DNA of 64,000 nucleotides from Methylomusa anaerophila (GCF_003966895.1 NZ_AP018449.1:875424-939423), one strand, 5' to 3'; counted from the stretch's first letter, positions 45,296-54,141 are shown. Numbers and translations are program-made. Notes: generated from the letters alone by a model not told the origin.

Positions 45296-46999
45296 TTATT
45301 TTTTAAACTGGCATACATTAGCGGCACACTTGTGTTCCCTGATATGTTCCTCGTACTCGTTCCGAAAATAGCGGATTGTGCTCAAAACCGAGTTGGGCGC
45401 AGTGTAACCCAAGCCGCATAAGGCGGTCAACTTAATCATCTCACCCGATTCTTCCAGCAGCTCAATATCTCCCTCTCTTCCCCCGCCGGTGGTGATGCGC
45501 TCCAAAATCTCCAGCATCCGTTTGGTGCCGATCCGGCAGGGAGAACACTTGCCGCAAGACTCATCCACGCAGAAGTCCATAAAGAACTTGGCGATATCCA
45601 CCATGCAGGTGTTCTCATCCATAACGATCATTCCACCGGAACCCATGATTGCGCCAGGCGCGCCGAGAGAGTCATAATCCACCGGCGTATCCAGAAGAGC
45701 GGCCGGAATGCAGCCGCCGGAGGGACCGCCGATTTGGACGGCTTTAAATTCCTTATTTCCCTGGATTCCGCCGCCAATATCGTAAATAATTTCCTTTATG
45801 GTAGTGCCCATGGGTACTTCCACAATACCGATGTGGTTAACTTGGCCGGCCAGAGTAAAAACCTTGGTCCCCTTACTCTTCTCGCTGCCAATGGAAGCAA
45901 ACCAGTCGGCGCCCCTGTGAATAATTTTGGGTACATTGGCCCACGTTTCAACGTTATTCAACACCGTGGGTTTACCCCACACACCTTCGCTGGCCGGGAA
46001 TGGCGGCCGGGGTCTGGGCTCGCCGCGCTTGCCTTCAATGGAAGTTAAAAGGGCAGTTTCTTCACCGCAGACAAAGGCGCCTGCCCCAATCCGGATTTCA
46101 ATGTCAAAGTTAAACCCCGAATCAAAGATGTTCTTGCCTAGAAAACCACGTTCATAAGCTTTTTGAATGGCATGTTCCAACCTTTCAATAGCTAACTGGT
46201 ATTCCACCCGCACATAGATATAACCCTTCTCCGCGCCGATGGCGCGACCGCCAATAGCCATGCCTTCGATGATACTGTGGGGGTCACCTTCCAGAACAGA
46301 CCTGTCCATAAAGGCGCCCGGGTCGCCTTCCTCACCGTTACAAACCACATATTTGGACGATCCTTTAGCCAATGCAGTGTATCCCCACTTCATTGCCACG
46401 GAGAAACCGGCGCCGCCACGGCCGCGAAGCCCTGACCGCCTCATCTCCTCAATAATTTCCGCCGGCTGCATCTGCGTAACGGCCTTGCCTAATCCGGCAT
46501 AGCCGTCGCGGGCGATGTAGTCCTCAATAGAACTCGGATCTATATAAAAGTTATTGCGTAAAACGATCTTATGCTGTTTTTTGAACAAATCAATGTCATA
46601 AATACAGGGAGTCGGCTCTTTTGCGCCGGGAGCCGTGTACAGCAGCCGCCGTACCAGGTTGCCTTTAATAATATGCTCCTCAATAATCTCCGCGCCATCC
46701 TCCGGCTTCAACCGGTGATAAAAAATGCCCTCGGGGAAAACAATAGCGACAGAGCCCATATCGCACGTCCCCATACAGCCCGTTAAGACAATTTTCACCT
46801 GATCGGCAATACCGTTTCTGGCAAGGGCTTCTTTCATGGCATCTATGACAGCAGCGCACCTTGAAGAAATGCACTCTGCACCGCCACACATCATAATGTG
46901 GGCCTTCTCGGTTGCTGACGGAATGCCTTCACGGATATTAAGAGCTTCACGCCTCACTTCTTTTATCTTTGCCAGTTCCTCCAAAGACCTCAACTTCAC
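45296..46999 (-). CDS. hydB: NADH-binding hydrogenase subunit HydB, copy 2
   Basis: 567 residues, the same length as copy 1, with the same 2Fe-2S (MCGGAECISSRC, TGCMGTCDMGS), FMN/NADH (LRGRGGAGFSVAMKWG, EEGDPGAFMDRSVLEGDPH) and 4Fe-4S (ESCGKCSPCRIGTKRM) motifs. It ends EHKCAANVCQFKK, also without a C-terminal ferredoxin module. GTG start in the same context as copy 1 (GGAGGTG-CGACTAA-GTG). It lies 63 nt downstream of a GAF-LuxR regulator gene, so it may be co-transcribed with it. Confidence 0.93.
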   Translation of the reverse strand: MKLRSLEELAKIKEVRREALNIREGIPSATEKAHIMMCGGAECISSRCAAVIDAMKEALARNGIADQVKIVLTGCMGTCDMGSVAIVFPEGIFYHRLKPEDGAEIIEEHIIKGNLVRRLLYTAPGAKEPTPCIYDIDLFKKQHKIVLRNNFYIDPSSIEDYIARDGYAGLGKAVTQMQPAEIIEEMRRSGLRGRGGAGFSVAMKWGYTALAKGSSKYVVCNGEEGDPGAFMDRSVLEGDPHSIIEGMAIGGRAIGAEKGYIYVRVEYQLAIERLEHAIQKAYERGFLGKNIFDSGFNFDIEIRIGAGAFVCGEETALLTSIEGKRGEPRPRPPFPASEGVWGKPTVLNNVETWANVPKIIHRGADWFASIGSEKSKGTKVFTLAGQVNHIGIVEVPMGTTIKEIIYDIGGGIQGNKEFKAVQIGGPSGGCIPAALLDTPVDYDSLGAPGAIMGSGGMIVMDENTCMVDIAKFFMDFCVDESCGKCSPCRIGTKRMLEILERITTGGGREGDIELLEESGEMIKLTALCGLGYTAPNSVLSTIRYFRNEYEEHIREHKCAANVCQFKK

Positions 47000-47062
47000 T
47001 TAGTCGCACCTCCGTTATCGGACAAATATTTCCTGTTGGTTCTTCTCCCCTCATTCCGGCGA

Positions 47063-47854
47063 TTATAAAAATAATTGGTGAACCTCATCAAGACAATCAT
47101 TCAGTTTACTAACGCCAAATTTGCCATATATGCTTTTAACATGGCTTTTTATTGTGTTGGGGGACAAAGACATTTTCCCTGGCAATTCGGCTAGTTTTTC
47201 GCCTATATATAGCCTGTAAATGACTTCTATCTCCTTAATAGTTAAATTCAAGTCTGTACTCAGTATTAAAGTTCCATAAAATTCCCGCTTGTCAGCTGAG
47301 TAATAAAATTTATCATTTTTATCATTTTGTTCTAAACGGATGGAAATATAATCGCTTAATAATTGAACTATCACCTTACTTTCAGCAGTTTCTATCGTTA
47401 ATGGCGTCATAAGATTAAGCATGCCAATAATGCTTTCTCTAACTTCCACCGGTATCGCAACACTTGACCATCTTCTTAGGGATACACAATGGTGCAGTCT
47501 CCATTTCACCTCCGATAATTGCGCGGTTTGCAAGGCCAAACTGACTGCATTTAGACCACTGCTCTCAAAATTCATACACGTGCCAAGTTTAAAACTGCGT
47601 TCAAACAACCATTGAATTATTTCCAAATCACCAGTCAGATTTGTTATATATCCTCGATTATCGCACAACATCAGTATATTTCCCATAGAAAAAAAACTAT
47701 CGGGTATCCTTCGTAAAATTGATTTGCAGATACTTACTAACCGTTCATTGTTTTTTAAAAGTCCCTGCAGGTCTTCCTCTTGTAAAACGACTTTCGGCGC
47801 AATAGAGCGATTAGTAATATTAATCTCATTTATCGTCTTGATATTGTTCTCCAC
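47063..47854 (-). CDS. GAF-LuxR-type transcriptional regulator A
   Basis: The 263-residue protein has an N-terminal GAF-like sensor of the AcoR/DhaR type (NILMLCDNRGYITNLTGD, GTCMNFESSGLNAVSLALQT, WSSVAIPVEVRESIIGMLNL) and a C-terminal LuxR helix-turn-helix (LTIKEIEVIYRLYIGEKLAE, MSLSPNTIKSHVKSIYGKFG). GTG 47854 is chosen: GGAGG lies just upstream and the start aligns with the paralogue. Its position directly before hydBA copy 2 makes it a likely regulator of hydrogenase expression. Signal unknown. Confidence 0.82.
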   Translation of the reverse strand: MENNIKTINEINITNRSIAPKVVLQEEDLQGLLKNNERLVSICKSILRRIPDSFFSMGNILMLCDNRGYITNLTGDLEIIQWLFERSFKLGTCMNFESSGLNAVSLALQTAQLSEVKWRLHHCVSLRRWSSVAIPVEVRESIIGMLNLMTPLTIETAESKVIVQLLSDYISIRLEQNDKNDKFYYSADKREFYGTLILSTDLNLTIKEIEVIYRLYIGEKLAELPGKMSLSPNTIKSHVKSIYGKFGVSKLNDCLDEVHQLFL

Positions 47855-47987
47855 GCTTACCTCCTCCATATCTAAGCAGATTAGATATTTCACCCAAAAG
47901 GGGTTGCGTCAAATTCCGCATTTAAACTGACTGAAAGGATCGAAACAAGAAAGAACAATAAAATACTTTCGCAATTTTCTGACCAGA

Positions 47988-48788
47988 TCAATTTATTTCA
48001 TTGGCCTTTTCGAATATCAATTGCACTGCGTCCAAACAATCGATTAATTTATTGACACCAAATTTGCTGTATATGCTTTTTACATGGCTCTTTATTGTAT
48101 TGGGAGATAAAGACATTTTTGTCGGTAATTCGGCTAGCTTTTCGCCTTGATACAATCTATAAATAATATCTATCTCTTTAATAGTCAAATTCAAGTCTGT
48201 ATTCAGTATCAAAGTTCCGTAAAACACATTTTTAGCAATTGAATCATAGGATTTTTCGCACTTTTCCAAGTGGATGGAAATATAGTCGCTTAATAGTTGA
48301 ACTATCACTTTACTTTCAGTGGTTTCAACCGCTAACGGCGTCATGAGATTAATCATTGCAACAATATTTCCCTGAAATTGTATAGGAGCTGCGACACTTG
48401 ACCACTTTCGCAGGGATACGCAATGATGCAGTCTCCCCTTTACTTCTGATAATTGCTTGGTTTGTATTGCTAAACTAACTGCATTTAGCCCGCTGCTTTC
48501 GTAATCCATGCACGTGCCAAGTTTAAACCCACGTTCAAATAACCATTGAATTATTTCCAAATCGCCACTTAGATTGGTTATATACCCTTGGCTGTCGCAT
48601 AACATCAATAAGTTTCCCATAGAAATACAACTGTCCAGAATTTTCCGTAAAATTGGCTTAGAAACACTTATCAGCAATTCATTATGTTTCAAAAGTTCTT
48701 GTAATTCTTGTTCCGGCAAAACTTTTTTAGGATGAATAAAGCGGTTAGTGATTTCAAGTCTATTTGCCTTTTTTACACTATTGTCCAT
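47988..48788 (-). CDS. GAF-LuxR-type transcriptional regulator B
   Basis: The 266-residue paralogue of the neighbour, alike over the whole length (GNLLMLCDSQGYITNLSGD, SLSPNTIKSHVKSIYSKFG). The two differ mostly in the sensor half, for example RSFKLGTCMNFESS against RGFKLGTCMDYESS. GAGGG precedes ATG 48788. The tandem pair stands upstream of hydBA copy 2. Divergence in the sensor parts could mean different signals. Confidence 0.82.
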   Translation of the reverse strand: MDNSVKKANRLEITNRFIHPKKVLPEQELQELLKHNELLISVSKPILRKILDSCISMGNLLMLCDSQGYITNLSGDLEIIQWLFERGFKLGTCMDYESSGLNAVSLAIQTKQLSEVKGRLHHCVSLRKWSSVAAPIQFQGNIVAMINLMTPLAVETTESKVIVQLLSDYISIHLEKCEKSYDSIAKNVFYGTLILNTDLNLTIKEIDIIYRLYQGEKLAELPTKMSLSPNTIKSHVKSIYSKFGVNKLIDCLDAVQLIFEKANEIN

Positions 48789-48955
48789 GCTTCCCTCTAA
48801 TTGCTGATTAATATATTGTCTGTTATCCTTTGTCCTTTATTAAATTATAACGTATTTTTTGTTTCCTTTCCGTATTTTTCGTTTTATAGTAAGTTAAGTC
48901 CTTCTTTTGCTGATTATTATAGCGCTAGCTATGTCTGGAAACAGCTGCGGTTGGT

Positions 48956-49462
48956 CTAATATATATCTTGATGATTAAACTCTGCCGCTTCTACCCAGTC
49001 ATTAACATGGTTCAACATTTCAATAATATTATCAATCAGTTCAACATGGTTTTCTTCCTCATGCATAAGTTGTTCCCAAATCATTTTTTCCTCTAGCTTT
49101 TCTGCATTTTCTTTTAGTTTTTTATAAAGCTCTACACTCTCTTTCTCTTTTACCAGCGCTGCTCTGTATATGTCAATTTGTTCGTCTTTTAGTTTTGCAA
49201 TTAACTCGCTATTTCCGGTAACAAAATCTTTATTTGTATTAATTGCAAAAACATTTGGTGTTTTGCTTAAAGAAGGATCAGCCTCAATATGGTTCAAAGT
49301 TTGTTTTTGGATCAACTGAATAATTTTATAGTGGCGCTGCTCATCTGTCGCAAGACCTTCTAAAACCGTTTTTAGGTCATTATATTTAACTCCTTCGGCA
49401 AGCTCTCTATAATATTTTTCACCATCCAATTCCATTTTTAATGCAAAATCAAAAATATTCAT
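48956..49462 (-). CDS. Ferritin-like (rubrerythrin-type) diiron protein
   Basis: 168 residues, starting [21 protein letters not shown], with the ferritin-like four-helix pattern: Glu in [12 protein letters not shown] in [12 protein letters not shown] in [10 protein letters not shown], and EENH in [10 protein letters not shown]. These fit the two E-x-x-H pairs of a diiron site. Members reduce peroxide or store iron. A strong AGGAGGGAGG site 6-8 nt upstream marks ATG 49462 as its own start, although the frame is open further upstream into a GIY-YIG sequence. Confidence 0.82.
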   Translation of the reverse strand: MNIFDFALKMELDGEKYYRELAEGVKYNDLKTVLEGLATDEQRHYKIIQLIQKQTLNHIEADPSLSKTPNVFAINTNKDFVTGNSELIAKLKDEQIDIYRAALVKEKESVELYKKLKENAEKLEEKMIWEQLMHEEENHVELIDNIIEMLNHVNDWVEAAEFNHQDIY

Positions 49463-49735
49463 GATTATACCTCCCTCCTGATTGTAAAGCAGCATCCCTG
49501 CTCCTAATAACTGCTCTTTTTCCTGACGTGTCAAACTCTTGATCTCCCATTCCCGTCTCTGAGCCTGACTCTGATCAGGCTGATACTCCCAGTATACCAG
49601 ACAAACGGGAAGCCGGCTGCGGGTATAGCGTGCCCCGGTTCCCTTGTTATGAGCGGCAAGTCTTGCGGCAAGCTCGGCAGCCCAGCCTGTATAATAGGTT
49701 CCGTCCGCACATTGAAGAATATAGGTGTAGGGCAT
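48956..49735 (-). CDS. GIY-YIG endonuclease-like domain reading through into the ferritin-like protein
   Basis: From ATG 49735 (AAAGGA 7 nt upstream) the first ~82 residues are a YhbQ/UvrC-type GIY-YIG domain ([20 protein letters not shown], then [13 protein letters not shown] and [12 protein letters not shown]). No stop separates it from the ferritin-like gene; the intervening codons [10 protein letters not shown] are the translated ribosome-binding site. Single-domain relatives normally stop after ~85-95 residues. Either the stop was lost and a 259-residue fusion is made, or both a fusion and the internal product exist. Confidence 0.65.
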   Translation of the reverse strand: MPYTYILQCADGTYYTGWAAELAARLAAHNKGTGARYTRSRLPVCLVYWEYQPDQSQAQRREWEIKSLTRQEKEQLLGAGMLLYNQEGGIIMNIFDFALKMELDGEKYYRELAEGVKYNDLKTVLEGLATDEQRHYKIIQLIQKQTLNHIEADPSLSKTPNVFAINTNKDFVTGNSELIAKLKDEQIDIYRAALVKEKESVELYKKLKENAEKLEEKMIWEQLMHEEENHVELIDNIIEMLNHVNDWVEAAEFNHQDIY

Positions 49736-49749
49736 ATCTTTATCCTTTA

Positions 49750-50361
49750 TCAACTACCGGGTCCGGGCTGAATGGTTATTTTTTTAATCACAACATTTTC
49801 CACCGGCTTGTCATTGGGGCCGGTTTTGCTTTTACCGATGGCCTGCACCACTTCCAGCCCCTCCACTACTTTGCCAAAAACCGCATGGTGTTTGTCAAGC
49901 CAGGGAGTGGCTACCAGGGTGATAAAAAACTGGGAGCCGCCGGTATTAGGGCCGGCGTTGGCCATTGATAAGATTCCTGGTCCGCTGTGTTTTAATTCCG
50001 GATTAAACTCATCAGGAATGGTATAGCCCGGCCCCCCTGTCCCGTTACCTCTCGGGTCGCCGCCTTGGATCATGAAACCGTCAATAACCCGGTGAAAAAT
50101 CAGTCCGTCATAGAACTTTTTATTCACCAGGGTAATGAAATTCTGACTGGTAATGGGAGCTTTATCTTCGAAAAGCTCTACTTTAAAATTTCCCATTGAT
50201 GTCTCAAACAAGGCGATGCTGTTTTTCTTCGCGGCGGCCTGGTTCTGCCCGGAATCAGAAGCCGGCGGATCGGCGGACGGTCCTGCCGCCCGGCCTGCAC
50301 AGCCGGTCAGCAACAGGCCGGCTGCCAATACCAATACAAAAAATAAGCGAAGTGATTTCAT
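49750..50361 (-). CDS. Cyclophilin-type peptidyl-prolyl isomerase lipoprotein
   Basis: The 203-residue protein starts [23 protein letters not shown] (lipobox LTGC), has a short Pro/Ser/Asp linker, then a cyclophilin domain: [15 protein letters not shown] (catalytic Arg, Phe, Gln), GGSQFFITL and [10 protein letters not shown]. It would help fold exported proteins outside the membrane. ATG 50361 follows GGAGGG at 6 nt. The gene precedes the GIY-YIG gene by 14 nt and may share its transcript. Confidence 0.92.
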   Translation of the reverse strand: MKSLRLFFVLVLAAGLLLTGCAGRAAGPSADPPASDSGQNQAAAKKNSIALFETSMGNFKVELFEDKAPITSQNFITLVNKKFYDGLIFHRVIDGFMIQGGDPRGNGTGGPGYTIPDEFNPELKHSGPGILSMANAGPNTGGSQFFITLVATPWLDKHHAVFGKVVEGLEVVQAIGKSKTGPNDKPVENVVIKKITIQPGPGS

Positions 50362-50529
50362 GTTCATCCCTCCGGATATATATCTTCGTCTATTGTACCA
50401 TATTCAAAGGAAAGACTCAAAATGAATGACGGCTGGAGATTATCATCTTCCCTCGTCCTTATATAAGTGCCATATTACGATATAGTATAGCTAACAGAAA
50501 TTACAACAGAAGGAACTGGAGGCGATACT

Positions 50530-50682
50530 ATGTACAATAAAACAATAAATAAAGATCTGATATTAGAAAAAATGCAAGATGATACCAACTGTGACAAGTT
50601 GGCAAAGTTGATTTTGAGCCGCTATTCCATTCTGGGAGGATTCTGGTGTGAGATTCTGGACTGGGACGAGATTTATATATAA
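50530..50682 (+). CDS. Small hypothetical protein, 50 residues
   Basis: MYNKTINKDLILEKMQDD at the start, two cysteines, and an aromatic-acidic end (GFWCEILDWDEIYI). GGAGG stands 7 nt before ATG 50530. No family recognised. The strong ribosome-binding site and balanced composition support a real gene that short-gene filters would miss. Confidence 0.5.
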   Translation: MYNKTINKDLILEKMQDDTNCDKLAKLILSRYSILGGFWCEILDWDEIYI

Positions 50683-50820
50683 CTTGTTTAAAGGTTAAGT
50701 AAGGTATTACCATTGGCTTGTTGCCTGCCGGACCTTATAAGCAGTATATAAAGATGGCGTGAATCTTTGGCGTAATAGATGATGCTTGCAGCAACCAGGA
50801 TGGGTTCAGATAATAAAAAT

Positions 50821-50860
50821 AAAGCATTTCTTCTGCCTTATAAGGCAAAGGAAATACTTT
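50821..50860 (-). terminator. Terminator of the orphan coiled-coil gene
   Basis: AAAGCATTTC and GAAATACTTT arms with a central GCCTTATAAGGC palindrome; T-rich tail on the minus strand. Confidence 0.75.
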
Positions 50861-50876
50861 TATTTATTTCATCTTA

Positions 50877-52082
50877 TTATGTTGATTTCAGCTTATCTTT
50901 TTGTGATTTATATGCATCTTTAATCTGTTTGTATTCTTCAGTATCTACTATGCTATCCGGATTTTTCTCCAAATTGGTTTTTGCATCCTGGGCACTTCGT
51001 ATTTGGCCGTTAATACCACTGATTTGCCCCTCAATAGCAGTAAGCTGTGTAAGAAAGACGGAAGCTGTGTCGATCATACCTTGATCTTTAAATTGCTTCA
51101 CAATACCTTCGAGCTTTTTGCGGAGCGCCGTTAAGTCCTTAAGTTGCCCCTGCAATTCTTTTATTGTTGCATCATAGTTGTGCATTGCATTGGAATAGGC
51201 GGCACCTTTATGATAGCCTTCGATGTTATTTCTTATAGCAGCAGTGACCTTTTCCCTCACACCTTCCGAAAGGCCGGCCAGTTTGTCGGTGTTTTCCAGT
51301 AAAGCGTTCCATTTAGCCATGATATTTCCGGCCTTATCTGGGTCTGTATATTTGTAAGGAGAGTCCGAAGAAATGGGGGTGCCAGGGAAAGGCGAAAGCG
51401 ACATGGAGGACAGATCTTTAATGATATCTGACACAATACGAAGATCCTTGTAAGACATATTCTCTAAGGTATTGTCAGCAGGGATGGATTTCAGTGAGGA
51501 GTTTATTTTGGAACGTAAATCCTTGTCACTAAGTTCAGGATTGTTTTTTACTACTTCCAGTGCCTGCATAGCAAGGTCTACCAGATGCTCTTTAAACGAA
51601 CTGCTGTTAAACACTGGGGCATTAGTAGTCATATCCTTATTAAGCGTTTTCAGGGTATTAGGGGTATAGTCAAAGAAATTCTCAAAGGTACCGGCTACTG
51701 TTTCGGCAGCTTTGGCTACCTGCTCTTTGTAGACGTCGTCAAGTACCTTTAGGTTTTCTTCTATGTCTGTGCTTGAGGAATTATCCATGATCTCTTTACG
51801 CAGTTTTTGATAGGTTACTGCATAATCTTCAACAAAGGATGTAGTTGGTTTACTTTTCCCCTCAAACTGACTTGCTAAATATTTCTTGTCAATTTGCGTT
51901 GTTTGTGATGAACTCAAATCAAGAGTGTATGCAGAAGAAATTCCGGATGACTGAGCCGATGATGAACTATTAAAAACAACTTCATTACTATCTTTCTTAA
52001 AGTTGGTGGCCTTACGAAAAGCAACATTGCTTTCTGAGATAAAATTAGGCGCTTGATAGTTTCTTATGCAATTGATATTCAT
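50877..52082 (-). CDS. Orphan coiled-coil protein, 401 residues
   Basis: No family recognised and no signal peptide or membrane segment. Residues ~35-60 are Ser-rich (NSSSSAQSSGISSAYTLDLS), the middle is helical, and the last ~130 residues form heptad-like coiled coil (ATIKELQGQLKDLTALRKKL, ISGINGQIRSAQDAKTNLEK). This composition recalls exported flagellum-type or surface-appendage proteins, but there is no proof. GGGAG stands about 9 nt before ATG 52082. The N-terminal style (MNINCIRNYQAPNF) resembles the broken gene at 26638-27185. Confidence 0.65.
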   Translation of the reverse strand: MNINCIRNYQAPNFISESNVAFRKATNFKKDSNEVVFNSSSSAQSSGISSAYTLDLSSSQTTQIDKKYLASQFEGKSKPTTSFVEDYAVTYQKLRKEIMDNSSSTDIEENLKVLDDVYKEQVAKAAETVAGTFENFFDYTPNTLKTLNKDMTTNAPVFNSSSFKEHLVDLAMQALEVVKNNPELSDKDLRSKINSSLKSIPADNTLENMSYKDLRIVSDIIKDLSSMSLSPFPGTPISSDSPYKYTDPDKAGNIMAKWNALLENTDKLAGLSEGVREKVTAAIRNNIEGYHKGAAYSNAMHNYDATIKELQGQLKDLTALRKKLEGIVKQFKDQGMIDTASVFLTQLTAIEGQISGINGQIRSAQDAKTNLEKNPDSIVDTEEYKQIKDAYKSQKDKLKST

Positions 52083-52293
52083 TTGGTAACAGCTCCCTGC
52101 TAAAAAAAATTATCCTACGATAACTATATCGTTATTTTGTTTGAAGTATTTAACAATTATCGAATAAATATTTAATTTTTATCTTAGTTGAGAAAAAGGG
52201 AGCGGTTTACCATGAGCGAAAGATGCATAAATTAACGGAATGGTACACTGGAAATAATGCAGGCAAGTGTGTTGATTATAGGCAAAACATGGG

Positions 52294-52396
52294 AAAACAT
52301 GGGGACAGGGATACTGTTTTAAGCTTTCGATCTGCTTTACCTCTAAAGAATTTATGTCACTCCCTTTTTGAAACAACATCCCTGTCCCCATGTTTT
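52294..52396. repeat. MITE-like palindromic repeat, copy 1
   Basis: AAAACATGGGGACAGGGA at the left and its near-complement TCCCTGTCCCCATGTTTT at the right, with ~67 nt between (TGTTTTAAGCTTTCGATCTG). About 90% alike to the copy at 53190-53293. The 525-nt gap 52083-52606 holds no other recognised feature. Confidence 0.85.
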
Positions 52397-52606
52397 CCAC
52401 AGGCATATTACAGCAATTCAAGGTTAGTCTGGATGAAATGATTGAAACTGCGATTAATCTGATCGGCGTAGGAGTCAAGAATACTGTGTCTACAAAACGC
52501 CCATCTTTGTAGTATAGTTTATACCATTTGGTTCTAATGTACTCTACGATTCGTTTATTGATAGTATTTGAATTATACTCTAAACTTTATTTCGGAGGTG
52601 ATCTTA

Positions 52607-53185
52607 ATGAACTGCGACATAATCGGCAAGTTAATCTGTAATCTACGAAAAGAAAAAGAAATGACGCAAAAGCAATTGGCTGATTTGATGAATATCAGTG
52701 ATAAAACCATAAGTAAATGGGAGCGTGGCCTTGGATGTCCGGATGTATCATTACTCCCGGAACTGTCACAAATACTCGGAGTCAATATTGAAGAAATCCT
52801 CTCAGGCAAAGTTGAATTAAATGAAACTATTGGGGGAAATATGAAAAAGCTTAAATTTTATGTCTGCCCGCAGTGTAATAATCTCTTGACGGCAACAGGC
52901 GATGCCAATATTTCATGTTGCGGCAAGAAATTGAAAGCATTAGTTGCAGCAAATGCAAATGAGGACCATTTATTAAATATAGAGCCTGTAGAAGATCAGC
53001 TATATGTTTCATCATCCCACGAAATGAAAAAAGAGCATTATATATCTTTTGTTGCTTATATCGCGGGGGATAGAGTTTTTATCGTAAAGCAATATCCTGA
53101 ATGGGATATGCAATTTCGCTTTCATAAGTTAGGGCACGGCAAATTATATTTTTTTTGTTCAAATCATGGACTATTTTATCAATGA
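52607..53185 (+). CDS. XRE-type regulator fused to a desulfoferrodoxin-like domain
   Basis: The 192-residue protein has an XRE helix-turn-helix at residues 4-62 (LRKEKEMTQKQLADLMNISD, TISKWERG), then a zinc/iron-ribbon-like module with C87, C90, C104, C105 (the centre I pattern of desulfoferrodoxin), then a superoxide-reductase-like domain in which H121, H138, H144, C184 and H187 match the positions of the His4-Cys iron site (SSSHEMKKEHYIS; CSNHG). It could sense superoxide, oxygen or iron through this centre. ATG 52607 follows GGAGGTG. Targets unknown. Confidence 0.8.
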   Translation: MNCDIIGKLICNLRKEKEMTQKQLADLMNISDKTISKWERGLGCPDVSLLPELSQILGVNIEEILSGKVELNETIGGNMKKLKFYVCPQCNNLLTATGDANISCCGKKLKALVAANANEDHLLNIEPVEDQLYVSSSHEMKKEHYISFVAYIAGDRVFIVKQYPEWDMQFRFHKLGHGKLYFFCSNHGLFYQ

Positions 53186-53189
53186 TTTA

Positions 53190-53293
53190 AAAACATGGGG
53201 ACAGGGACACTGTTTTAAGCTTTCGATCTGCTTCACCTCTAGAGAATTGATGTTACTTCCCTTTTTGAAACAACATCCCTGTCCCCATGTTTT
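53190..53293. repeat. MITE-like palindromic repeat, copy 2
   Basis: Same element as 52294-52396, starting a few bases after the stop codon of the XRE gene (53185). The two copies flank that gene in the same orientation. Confidence 0.85.
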
Positions 53294-53407
53294 CAACCTT
53301 ATTCGTTGTTTTCGCACTTTCTTCCTGCCGTTAAGCTAGAAAATTGTAAAATATTGTATTTTTTGTCTTCTGCCAACCTCGGAAATAAAAAAATAACAGC
53401 CTCAAAT

Positions 53408-53449
53408 AAATAGCCATAACTCACCGCTCAAGTAAGTTATAACTATTTA
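53408..53449. repeat. TATAACT hairpin family, copy 1
   Basis: AAATAGCCATAACT pairs with AAGTTATAACTATTT. Same design as the hairpins at 55079-55122 and 57376-57417. The rest of the gap 53294-53607 holds nothing recognised. Confidence 0.65.
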
Positions 53450-53607
53450 CTCTGCCTGCAATAATATGTTTCTTATCCGGTAGGTGTGGCGTATACCCAA
53501 CCCACCAGCCTTTAATGAAAGGGCCTGACAAACGCCCTCAACCTGTCTATCTCGTAATGAGTTAGGCCAATGTTTCTCTTTTCTACTTCCCACAAAGAGA
53601 ATAAACA

Positions 53608-54141
53608 TTAATCGCTTTCATCATCCTTGGAGTTGTTCGTAAAAAGCTTTGCCACCGCTGGTTTGATATTGTACTTAGTAAAACTGTCGGTATTGAGTAA
53701 TGCCTCGTCTTGCCACATTTGATAGCCGTAAATTACAACTGCATGTAGCAAGGTGATGGGCAGCGATAAAAGTGGCGATATGTTGAAATCGACTATTCCT
53801 CTGCCTGGTAGAAAGTAACCCAGGATAAAAAAATTAAAGACTACATCTAGAATTAGATTGGTAATCATATACGGCCAGAAATGCCTGTATGTGAACTTAA
53901 AGACCCATATTGTTAATACAGGCATTACCCCATAAAAAAATGGTAATATCTGGCTAAAAGGAAAGGTTGGTTCACGGGTAGCCCAAACCCCTAACCGAAT
54001 TCCAATGTCGCCAATTATGGTAGCCAGTACAACAGCAAACATGGCAACCGGCATCCAGCGTTTAATCTCTTCTTTCTTCATGAAAAAAAGTGTCAGCCAG
54101 GGAACTAAGGTTAATAACCACATGATAAAGCTATTGCTCAC
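53608..54141 (-). CDS. CBO0543-like multi-pass membrane protein
   Basis: 177 residues with about five membrane segments (IMWLLTLVPWLTLFFM, VAMFAVVLATIIGDIGI, ILPFFYGVMPVLTIWVF, MITNLILDVVFNFFILGY, LPITLLHAVVIYGYQMW). The layout resembles the CBO0543 family found in Firmicutes; its function is not known. GTG 54141 is preferred because GAGGTG lies 6 nt upstream; GTG 54183 has no proper site. Confidence 0.6.
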   Translation of the reverse strand: MSNSFIMWLLTLVPWLTLFFMKKEEIKRWMPVAMFAVVLATIIGDIGIRLGVWATREPTFPFSQILPFFYGVMPVLTIWVFKFTYRHFWPYMITNLILDVVFNFFILGYFLPGRGIVDFNISPLLSLPITLLHAVVIYGYQMWQDEALLNTDSFTKYNIKPAVAKLFTNNSKDDESD

